Origin: JAVBRU01 sp031547595
Lineage (GTDB): Bacteria > Bacillota > Clostridia > Christensenellales > Aristaeellaceae
DNA: 38,918 nucleotides
Assembly: GCA_031547595.1 (NCBI GenBank)
Contig: JAVBRU010000100.1
Span: 1 to 38,918 of the forward strand
Direction of reading: 5' to 3'
The notes under the pieces were generated by a model. The model did no database searches, was not told where the DNA came from, and saw nothing but the letters and a program-made list of their open reading frames with translations. Below are positions 32,980-38,918 of this stretch, in pieces. The translations under genes and the position numbers were made by a program. Position 1 is the stretch's first letter. Each line of letters opens with the position of its first letter.

Positions 32980-35019
32980 TTACATGGATAAAAGCAGCTG
33001 CTCCAGCTCATTGCGGATATCTGCACGGCTTGGCAATACGCCTATCAGCGGGTTATCCACTTCGATTCCATTTTCGAGAATGTCCGCTTCCGTCATCATG
33101 TCGGCTATGCTATCACGCTTTTTGCGCATGCCGTAGCTCACGCCGATACCATAAAGTGCCCATTCATGCGGGTAGGCTGTCATAGGCACGACGATATCAT
33201 CTATGTGTTCTTCTTCATTCCCCATATTTCTGTACGCCACATAACGCACATTATTGATTTCTTCGTTGTCAACAGAAAAGTTCAGTGCCTCGCGCTGCTT
33301 CTTACCAATTAATATTTGGGGTTCATCCAAAAAGAACAATAAAACCTTTGCGTCTCCCCGGCAGCGGGTAACAGCCCGAAAGCGGAAACGATAGCTCTTG
33401 ATCCAGTTCTGTTTATCATATACTGCCTGTGTAAATGCCGCTGCTGGAATATCCTGAACAGGGTCGCCTTTTCCATCGACCCAAGAGAAGCCATGTTCAC
33501 AATCATCCTCGCACGCACGGACGGCAATCATCTGTACAAGTGGGTGATAGAGTATTTCTACTTTTTTGCAGCCTCCCAGTTTATCATGGCATGCCTTTGA
33601 AAACTTGATATGCCTTTGTGAAATGATCATTGATGGCGATCGGCCATTTAAGAAATAAACACCATAAGGCACATGATAACCAGCAAACTGCATAGACAAA
33701 ACATTGCTATGTGCCTCTTCATTTTGAATTTGTAGAAACTGTTCCATTTCAGCAATTTCTTCATCAATGTATACGCTCTTTGAAACTTCATCGAACATAA
33801 ACGCATCGACACCATTCCATCCGGGTGTCACGCGCACAAAGCCTTTTAATGCGCCTTGGCCAACAACATGAATCGTTGGCACGCCCCCCTCCAGAACACT
33901 GCTACTCGAAGACAAAAACCTTACTGCCCTTGCCATTTCAGGAGCCACAATACCAACGTGATTCCCCACAATGTACGCGCCGCTACGCTCCCATTCGGTA
34001 TTGCGTTTGGTTTTCTTCAGTACATAATCCACAACAAAAGTCTTTCGGACATGTAGATCGCCCCAGCGCCGCTCATTGCTCAAGTAAGCACGAACCATGC
34101 CCCCATTCCATTCGGTCCTGCCATGCATGGTTGGGCGCTGCTTTCCTTGCAGAACAGCTGCTACTTCATCTGCGGAATCTCCCAACAATCTTGCAAGAAA
34201 CATGTAGCGTACAGTCTTGGCTTCTTCCGGCTCAATGACCAACTGCCTATCTTGCGTGTGACGGAACCCCAACAGATCCGATAATGGGTATTGCCCTGTA
34301 GAAACCCGCTGATCGACTGAAAGGATCATTCGGGAGCTCTTCATGGCTGATTCCCAGTCTGCAAGTAGTGCGTGGAATTCCAATGCCTGATCCGATCCCT
34401 TGTCCAGTGTATAGATTTGTTCAGTTTCAAAAAATACACCCACCGGATGTTTAGGGTGAAGCGCCCGAAGGTTGCGAATGTTGGTGATACAGTCAGAAAT
34501 ATTTCGGGCAAAGCGAGACACACTGGCGCAGAGAATCAACTCCATATCGCCGTTTTCAGCATCCTCCATCATTTGCTGGAATGCATCTCTATGGCGTATG
34601 GACGTGCCGGATTTACCTTCATCGCTGTATATTTTTTGCAGTTCCCAGTTGGGGTGATTTTCTATCTTTTCAGTATAATATCGAGTCTGGTTTTCAATAG
34701 AAGAGGTCTGCTCTATGCTGGTTGTGCTGACACGCGCATAAACGCCTACACGCTTTTTTCCTTCATCATGGATGGTGGGCTTGGGTCTTGCCGGATAGAA
34801 TGTCGCACCTTTTGTGCTTGCAGACCATACCTGTGCACGAATTGATGCTTTAATCGTTTCCCTCTGATCGTGCGTCAATCCAGCATATTTCCCCCGGTTT
34901 TTCGTTGGATAAACCGCACCGCCCTCACTGGTCCTTGTCGTGTCTATAATACGTTCCCGGTCTTCAGGCATATCTTCACAAGCATCATCCAGCAGCCGAT
35001 TGTTCCTATCCGTTCCCAT
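32980..35019 (-). CDS. large serine recombinase with an atypical C-terminus
   Basis: About 679 residues from ATG 35019 (a TTG at 35037 is possible). A ~90-residue hydrophilic N-terminus precedes the resolvase domain VGVYARVSTTSIEQ, with nucleophile Ser near residue 98 and the arginines of ASVSRFARNI near 169 and 172, so it should be active. The recombinase domain follows (LLGFRHTQDRQLVIEPEEAK, NERRWGDLHVRKT). A GALKGFVRVTPGWNG segment comes next. Instead of the usual zinc ribbon and coiled coil, residues about 460-570 form the domain shared with the two neighbouring proteins. Predicted to integrate, excise or invert DNA. The start overlaps the end of the preceding dead-resolvase gene. Confidence 0.85.
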   Translation of the reverse strand: MGTDRNNRLLDDACEDMPEDRERIIDTTRTSEGGAVYPTKNRGKYAGLTHDQRETIKASIRAQVWSASTKGATFYPARPKPTIHDEGKKRVGVYARVSTTSIEQTSSIENQTRYYTEKIENHPNWELQKIYSDEGKSGTSIRHRDAFQQMMEDAENGDMELILCASVSRFARNISDCITNIRNLRALHPKHPVGVFFETEQIYTLDKGSDQALEFHALLADWESAMKSSRMILSVDQRVSTGQYPLSDLLGFRHTQDRQLVIEPEEAKTVRYMFLARLLGDSADEVAAVLQGKQRPTMHGRTEWNGGMVRAYLSNERRWGDLHVRKTFVVDYVLKKTKRNTEWERSGAYIVGNHVGIVAPEMARAVRFLSSSSSVLEGGVPTIHVVGQGALKGFVRVTPGWNGVDAFMFDEVSKSVYIDEEIAEMEQFLQIQNEEAHSNVLSMQFAGYHVPYGVYFLNGRSPSMIISQRHIKFSKACHDKLGGCKKVEILYHPLVQMIAVRACEDDCEHGFSWVDGKGDPVQDIPAAAFTQAVYDKQNWIKSYRFRFRAVTRCRGDAKVLLFFLDEPQILIGKKQREALNFSVDNEEINNVRYVAYRNMGNEEEHIDDIVVPMTAYPHEWALYGIGVSYGMRKKRDSIADMMTEADILENGIEVDNPLIGVLPSRADIRNELEQLLLSM

Positions 35020-35023
35020 ACGC

Positions 35024-35530
35024 CTATCCACCACCAACTTTATTTATTGCAGAATCGATTTCCTTTTTCCATTGTTCGTATGCCGGAATATTCAACCGGG
35101 TATAATCAGCGGCCATCTTTTCCAGCGTTTCGCGCTGATTGTCAGGATTTGCTATCGTATCAATTTGGAGGTTATTTGCTTCCGTTATGATCTCCACCCA
35201 ATTCTCTAGAGAAAATAAGTACCGAATCAGGTACGTAAGCTCTTTTACATCCGCTGCCAGATACCCGATTGTCTGAGCAGCAATACAGTCAACCTTTCCT
35301 TCTTTGCAATCCCTGAGCAGCCGCATCATGGCAGGCCTGTTCTTCATATGCTTTTGGCCAGTGATGTCAATGTATACTTCATGAAGCCGCATCCGGGGAT
35401 TATCAGCGTACTTTTTTGCGTGGTATTCCTGTTGATACGCTACAATTACATCCCGTGACCGCTCCCAGAGCTTTGCCAGCTTCACATAAGCACCTACTCG
35501 AAAAACGTGGGCCATGTTACCAACTCTCAT
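35024..35530 (-). CDS. second stand-alone resolvase-fold protein lacking catalytic residues
   Basis: A 168-residue protein whose pattern follows the serine-recombinase catalytic domain. VGAYVKLAK stands for YARVST, then RMRLHEVYIDITGQKHMKNR, RPAMMRLLRDCKEGKVDCIA and AQTIGYLAADVKE. The nucleophile Ser is Ala, the adjacent Arg is Lys, and the SRFAR arginines are Tyr and Ala. The fold elements are kept, so the protein is probably folded but non-catalytic. It lies directly upstream of the active recombinase gene (14-bp overlap with its longer start) and 4 bp after the Phd-like gene. It differs strongly in sequence from the other dead copy at 31.3 kb, so the two are not recent duplicates. Confidence 0.6.
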   Translation of the reverse strand: MRVGNMAHVFRVGAYVKLAKLWERSRDVIVAYQQEYHAKKYADNPRMRLHEVYIDITGQKHMKNRPAMMRLLRDCKEGKVDCIAAQTIGYLAADVKELTYLIRYLFSLENWVEIITEANNLQIDTIANPDNQRETLEKMAADYTRLNIPAYEQWKKEIDSAINKVGGG

Positions 35531-35534
35531 TCTC

Positions 35535-35762
35535 TCACTGAACAGCCGGGCGCCTTTCCTGCATTTCTATAAGGTACGCTGCCGGATCTGGGAGCAAGTA
35601 CGCATATGTCTCAATCGACATAAATACAACCTCATCTTTACCACGACGAGTAATGATCGCCACATTTCCTAGAACATCCACATGATTCCAGATGATTGAG
35701 ATACGCCGACGAAAATCTGTTACAGTAAAGCGCTTGCTGACTATTTGTAAACTATTCATCAT
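35535..35762 (-). CDS. Phd/YefM-like antitoxin-type protein without a toxin partner
   Basis: A 75-residue protein resembling the N-terminal DNA-binding part of Phd/YefM antitoxins: RFTVTDFRRRISIIWNHVD, then VAIITRRGKDEVVFMSIETYAYL. This is the family pattern of a short helix, a beta pair with a G-K/D turn, and a tyrosine helix. The usual toxin-binding tail is short and no RelE/Doc-like toxin follows; the next gene is a dead resolvase. The start overlaps the stop of the ATPase gene by 11 bp, so it is translated with it. It may serve as a local autorepressor of the operon. Confidence 0.6.
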   Translation of the reverse strand: MMNSLQIVSKRFTVTDFRRRISIIWNHVDVLGNVAIITRRGKDEVVFMSIETYAYLLPDPAAYLIEMQERRPAVQ

Positions 35763-36732
35763 CGGTTACCTCGGATGACCTGTCGGCGTTGTAGTGCCAG
35801 TACCATGCTCCACCCTTCCGATAAGCTTGAATAGGCAACTCTGATTTCGCCGTTTGTACAGTTCTTCTAGAAATACCAAGTTGGTTCATTTTGTGAAACA
35901 CCTCAGAGCTTAACAGGTCTCTTTCATCCAGCAACTCTAAAATATACTTATTGCACACTTCTCTTTTGCTTGCGTCAGAAGTTATTTCAATGCTCTCAAA
36001 ATCATAGTCACAAGGGCCGATCCATTGAAAGCCATTTTCTGCGTCAAGCGAGAACCCTATCGTAGCACCTTCTGGCGCAAGACTTGACTTAATCGGCAGC
36101 ATATATCGGACTTGCTTGTTCGAATGATCCCGACAGATCATTAACACACTTCTTGCTATTGCAACAATATCGATACTGCCCAGCCCTCTGTACAGCGCCT
36201 TATTGCCATTCGCTTTATTCATATGACCAACAAGCACGACTGCACACCTTTGCCTGTCTGCAATGGTAGCCAATTTAGATAAAGCACCTCGGATGCGGCC
36301 AATACTCTGCAAATCTCCATCCTGCGTTAAAAACGCCTGCATTGGATCCAGGATAAAAAGCTTGGCGCCGGTTTGCTCTATTACATCATTAAGGCGCGAA
36401 TCATCAAGCGTCAAACTGTCATTATCGTCTACTATGTAAGCAATACGGTTGCAGTCAGCATGAGCAGCGAGCAGGCGTGGCTTTATTGTATCTGCCATAT
36501 TGTCTTCTTTGCACTGATAGATAACGGTTTGGGGCTCTGCAACTGAGTACCCATCGGGCATATCTTGCCCCCGTGTTAGCAGCGCCGCCACGTTTAAAAT
36601 GAATGTTGACTTTCCTTCACCCGGATCACCTTGTAAAACAGTTATTTTCCCATACGGAATGTAGGGGTACCACAACCATTCCACATTTCTTTTTTCGATT
36701 GATGAGAAGTACCTATAGCGCAACTCGCCCAT
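35752..36732 (-). CDS. RecA-like ATPase (AAA_25/RepA-helicase type)
   Basis: A 326-residue ATPase of the mobile-element RepA/AAA_25 group. Walker A is LQGDPGEGKSTF (about residues 34-45) and Walker B is KLFILDPMQAF (near residue 130). VVLVGHMNKANGNKALYRGLGS carries the catalytic-region His and the Arg expected near it; it is split here only by description. The C-terminal ~70 residues look like a winged helix (LLSSEVFHKMNQLGISRRTV). Plasmid and island relatives act as replicative helicases or helicase loaders. It is the first gene of the recombinase operon. ATG 36732 is chosen because GGAGGTGA lies 8 nt upstream; GTG 36768 would include that site in the gene. Confidence 0.82.
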   Translation of the reverse strand: MGELRYRYFSSIEKRNVEWLWYPYIPYGKITVLQGDPGEGKSTFILNVAALLTRGQDMPDGYSVAEPQTVIYQCKEDNMADTIKPRLLAAHADCNRIAYIVDDNDSLTLDDSRLNDVIEQTGAKLFILDPMQAFLTQDGDLQSIGRIRGALSKLATIADRQRCAVVLVGHMNKANGNKALYRGLGSIDIVAIARSVLMICRDHSNKQVRYMLPIKSSLAPEGATIGFSLDAENGFQWIGPCDYDFESIEITSDASKREVCNKYILELLDERDLLSSEVFHKMNQLGISRRTVQTAKSELPIQAYRKGGAWYWHYNADRSSEVTDDE

Positions 36733-36820
36733 TTTACTTCTCACCTCCACACCCGTCTTCTCTTTCACTCAGAGCCAGTTTTGTTGTTGGCCTTCCATTT
36801 TCGATAACCATCTCGGCAAG

Positions 36821-36849
36821 ATTATACTACCGATTTGGTAATGTGTCAA
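36821..36849 (-). promoter_or_regulatory. consensus promoter of the recombinase operon with embedded operator
   Basis: Minus strand TTGACA (36844-36849), exactly 17 bp, TATAAT (36821-36826). The spacer contains the dyad TACC-gattt-GGTA (36828-36840). Such a perfect promoter must be tightly repressed, and the divergent XRE gene next to it is the obvious repressor. Confidence 0.85.
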
Positions 36850-36865
36850 CGCAAAAATAACAGAA

Positions 36866-36885
36866 TCGGTAATATACATTGCCGA
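36866..36885. promoter_or_regulatory. second operator-like palindrome beside the XRE gene
   Basis: TCGGTAATATACATTGCCGA is a 20-bp palindrome with 16 symmetric positions and shares CGGTAA half-sites with the dyad inside the operon promoter. It lies about 35 bp before the XRE start codon, suitable for autoregulation. Confidence 0.7.
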
Positions 36886-36918
36886 AAAGAGCAATATTAT
36901 TATTTGTGGAGGTGCACC

Positions 36919-37233
36919 ATGAATCTGAAAAAACTTAGAACACAACGATGTCTCACGCAAAAAGATGTTGCGGATTTTTTATCATGCTCCACGATCGTCT
37001 ATTGTCGGTATGAAACAGGGACTCGTGAACCTTCAATTGATGTTCTCCTCAAACTATCAAGCTATTTTGGGGTTACAGTCGACTACCTGTTAGGCAAAGA
37101 AGACATATCTTCGAATAATCTATCCGCGTATGAAGAAATGCTGATTAGAGCTGCAAGAAGTGCCGATGAGCGCGCAAGGCAGGATGCCCTTGCCATGCTG
37201 GAGTCTCATTGTGTTCATAAAAAACAGTTGTAA
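36919..37233 (+). CDS. XRE-family (Cro/CI-type) transcriptional regulator
   Basis: A 104-residue protein with an N-terminal XRE helix-turn-helix: LKKLRTQRCLTQKDVADFL, then VYCRYETGTREPSIDVLLKL and the family ending FGVTVDYLLGKED. The C-terminal ~35 residues are a short helical tail (YEEMLIRAARSADERARQ), perhaps for dimerisation. GGAGGTG (36908-36914) is well spaced before the ATG; the longer open frame would cover the operator DNA. It is divergent from the recombinase operon and flanked by palindromes with shared half-sites, so it most likely represses the operon and itself, as in phage-like lysogeny switches. Confidence 0.88.
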   Translation: MNLKKLRTQRCLTQKDVADFLSCSTIVYCRYETGTREPSIDVLLKLSSYFGVTVDYLLGKEDISSNNLSAYEEMLIRAARSADERARQDALAMLESHCVHKKQL

Positions 37234-37280
37234 CGTATACATCAGCCTCTGTTACAGTTCCCCCTTAAAGCAGGTTTTCC

Positions 37281-37312
37281 AAGAGCGCAATTTGGTTGCA
37301 TTTTGCGCTCTT
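37281..37312. other. perfect hairpin behind the XRE gene
   Basis: AAGAGCGCAA and TTGCGCTCTT are exact complements around a 12-nt loop, 48 nt after the stop. No T-run follows on either strand, so it is at best a weak terminator for the XRE transcript. Confidence 0.55.
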
Positions 37313-37383
37313 AGCCATATACCATTTGCGTTCTTGCGTCCTTGCGCCCTTAGAACTCATGTCATTCGTATATACACAAGCAA

Positions 37384-37457
37384 GCCCCTGTGAGGCAATT
37401 CCGTTTCAGCTATCGAGGGTTTGCTCGATCCTTGAACGGCAATTGGCGCACAGGGGC
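37384..37457 (-). other. 74-nt hairpin element, copy 2
   Basis: Same length, same invariant GCCCCTG / CAGGGGC ends and the same apical CTCGA as 28591-28664. Stem positions 9-66 and 14-61 change on both sides together between the copies, as in a conserved RNA helix. It lies 44 nt downstream of the Fic stop codon, where it could serve as a terminator although the T-run is poor. Confidence 0.6.
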
Positions 37458-37500
37458 TGCATGTCCTCACAAAAACTCCATAAGGCATCAATGTTCAATA

Positions 37501-38568
37501 TCAGTCGTTCCTTGTATAAAAGGTTGAGCGGCCTACGCCATGCTTCTCAACTTTGCCAAGATCGCACAGCTGTTTAATGGCACTTTCAACCGTAGCTTTG
37601 CCGAGACTTGGGCATAACTCAATGATTTCACGCTTGGTAAACTTTCCAAGTTTCCCTTGTATCGCCCGCTGCACAACCTCGATGGCCGGTAGTTTCTCAT
37701 TTACAGCACCCATACGATCATCGAAATCACGATATGCCGCAAGTATCGTACCGAGCAGATACTTAATGAAGCTGGTATTATCGTTGGTTTCTTCATGCCA
37801 ACCCTCTGAGCTTTCCCGCAGCACTTCATAATAGACACTCTTTGTCTTTTCAATTTTACTTTCCAGACTGACGTACCGTCCAACGACATATCCACACCGG
37901 TACAAAAGCAACGTAGTCAGAAGGCGGCTCATGCGCCCATTCCCATCATTAAAAGGATGGATGCAGAGGAAATCTTTGATAAAGGTTGCAATCAAAATCA
38001 GGGGATCTACTGTGCATGCATCCATTTCCCGGTTAAGGGTCTCGCATATAGCGTCTATCGCTGCTTCCGTCTCATACGGAGGTGGCGGCATAAACAGAAT
38101 GGTCTGACTTCCGTCTGCTTGGGTCTGCGCAATATAGTTTTGAGTATTCTTAAAACGGCCACCGATGCCCTTCTCCGAATACTTATAAAGGTACTGATGC
38201 AGCTGAAGAATGTAACTCTTGCGAATTGGGATGTATTCATAACTCTCATGAATCGTGTTCAATACATCCCGGTATCCCATGATTTCTTCTTCATCCCGGT
38301 TCTTTGGTGTCGTTTTGTCCATGCAAAGTTGTTTGATTCGGGTGCTGGTCGTAACGATTCCTTCAATTCTGTTCGAAGTCTCGATACTCTGTATTTTTGC
38401 GATCTCAACCAACCGCTCAAGCTGTGCGGGCTTCTGCCGAAGATAAAGTTCCTGCTTACCTTTATGTTCATGTATCTGTGCAACATAGCTCATCAGCTCG
38501 CTATCCCATTTTACATCTTTGAGTGCGCTGTAATCAAAATTACGAATAATAACGCCCCCTTTCCCCAT
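37501..38568 (-). CDS. Fic-family protein with winged-helix C-terminus
   Basis: A 355-residue Fic enzyme, expected to transfer AMP (or another nucleotide part) onto target protein hydroxyls. The active-site motif HPFNDGNGR is complete (residues 204-212), followed by MSRLLTTL. The inhibitory helix motif SNRIEG (residues 65-70) near the N-terminus marks the self-inhibited class in which the same chain carries its own antitoxin helix. The C-terminal ~65 residues (FTKREIIELCPSLGKATVES...VEKHGVGRSTFYTR) form a winged helix that could bind DNA. The promoter is full of CTCCT/AGGAG repeats, suggesting self-regulation. The ATG has only a weak ribosome binding site. Target unknown. Confidence 0.9.
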   Translation of the reverse strand: MGKGGVIIRNFDYSALKDVKWDSELMSYVAQIHEHKGKQELYLRQKPAQLERLVEIAKIQSIETSNRIEGIVTTSTRIKQLCMDKTTPKNRDEEEIMGYRDVLNTIHESYEYIPIRKSYILQLHQYLYKYSEKGIGGRFKNTQNYIAQTQADGSQTILFMPPPPYETEAAIDAICETLNREMDACTVDPLILIATFIKDFLCIHPFNDGNGRMSRLLTTLLLYRCGYVVGRYVSLESKIEKTKSVYYEVLRESSEGWHEETNDNTSFIKYLLGTILAAYRDFDDRMGAVNEKLPAIEVVQRAIQGKLGKFTKREIIELCPSLGKATVESAIKQLCDLGKVEKHGVGRSTFYTRND

Positions 38569-38583
38569 CTTGCAATTTTTTGT

Positions 38584-38642
38584 TTTCTCCTATTATACTC
38601 CTCTTTCAGGAGATTATCAAGCGTTCAGGAGTTTTTTCTCCT
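38584..38642 (-). promoter_or_regulatory. Fic promoter with repeated CTCCT/AGGAG operators
   Basis: Minus strand TTGATA (38615-38620), 17-bp spacer, TATAAT (38592-38597). The spacer holds the dyad CTCCT-ctttc-AGGAG (38598-38612). A second dyad, AGGAG-tttttt-CTCCT (38627-38642), lies upstream, and a half-site TCTCCT (about 38586-38591) lies at the transcription start. The sites cover the whole promoter, as expected for tight autoregulation. Confidence 0.8.
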
Positions 38643-38707
38643 ATTTTCGTTGACATTTAGGATAAGAAATAAACCTTTATGAGATAACCGTGGTTGAACT
38701 CTCTATG

Positions 38708-38918
38708 TTACGCCATTTGTCTTCGCCTGACCTTAACTCCGCCATTCATCTGAACATCAATTCGAACCACATCATTGAGTAAGGATGCTAGCTTTTCTTC
38801 ACCGCATGTAAAGTCCTCATCCAGCCTTTTTGCTATTATTGTGAGCAACTCATCCTCGCAGATAAAGGCTCCCTGACAGCCATTACCCTTTTGCCCTTTC
38901 CGGCGTTCAGCGCACATC
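38708..38918 (-). CDS. serine recombinase, C-terminal end (cut by the window edge)
   Basis: The frame is open to the right edge, so the gene continues outside the window. The visible part starts in the zinc ribbon (CAERRKGQKGNGC) and ends with the family's C-terminal strand (VRIDVQMNGGVKVRRR). It matches the pattern of the fragment at 30060-30491, so both belong to one recombinase subfamily, distinct from the large recombinase of the operon, which has no zinc ribbon. Whether the full gene is intact cannot be seen. The Fic promoter begins about 65 bp downstream of its stop. Confidence 0.8.
   Translation of the reverse strand, partial: MCAERRKGQKGNGCQGAFICEDELLTIIAKRLDEDFTCGEEKLASLLNDVVRIDVQMNGGVKVRRRQMA

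Noticed and set aside
35535..35762. Complete type II toxin-antitoxin pair
   Set aside because: Only the antitoxin-like half is present; the adjoining genes are an ATPase and a dead resolvase, neither resembling a toxin.

Overview
The window reads as a piece of a Bacillota (Clostridia) chromosome, probably from a gut lineage related to Christensenellales or Oscillospirales. The reasons are strong AGGAGG-type ribosome binding sites, consensus sigma-A promoters, a Cys-anchored peptidoglycan-binding lipoprotein, RpiR and MerR regulators, and many Firmicutes-type serine recombinases with zinc-ribbon ends. The taxon is an inference; no rRNA is present.

Positions 1-24.4 kb look like dense, GC-rich core chromosome. 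They hold a sugar-binding protein plus galactokinase pair (minus strand), a flavoprotein/PHP-phosphoesterase pair, a HAD phosphatase, and a lipoprotein with four peptidoglycan-binding domains. A MerR regulator fused to an acetyltransferase follows, then a sugar cluster (ROK kinase facing a GH42-like glycosidase, RpiR regulator and Gfo/Idh/MocA dehydrogenase). Next come a hybrid histidine kinase, the CCA-adding enzyme with a small acetyltransferase, mnmG, a 160-bp palindromic MITE-like element, a phosphoribosyltransferase-fold protein, an RlmL-type methyltransferase, and the deoB-PNP nucleoside salvage pair. The segment ends with a tRNA-Arg(CCG) that has its own promoter and terminator.

From the tRNA to the right edge (24.4-38.9 kb) the DNA is AT-richer, gene-poor in places and full of repeats: an accessory island. 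It holds an AAA-ATPase/PD-(D/E)XK-type gene, a DUF4143-type ATPase, fragments of at least three zinc-ribbon serine recombinases, a Fic protein under a repeat-rich promoter, and non-coding repeats. The repeats include an array of TAAGAT motifs phased at about 11 bp, two homologous ~370-bp non-coding blocks, and two 74-nt hairpin elements.

The most unusual part is a compact seven-gene minus-strand operon (36732 to 31268), controlled by a consensus promoter that overlaps an operator beside a divergent XRE repressor gene. It encodes a RecA-like ATPase, a Phd-like antitoxin-type protein without a toxin, a resolvase-fold protein that has lost its catalytic residues, a large catalytically intact serine recombinase, two proteins carrying a domain also present at the recombinase C-terminus, and a second catalytically dead resolvase-fold protein. 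The same domain occurs a fourth time in an AT-hook protein at 27.4-28.1 kb. I infer a multi-subunit site-specific recombination or element-maintenance system whose accessory proteins arose from pieces of the recombinase itself.
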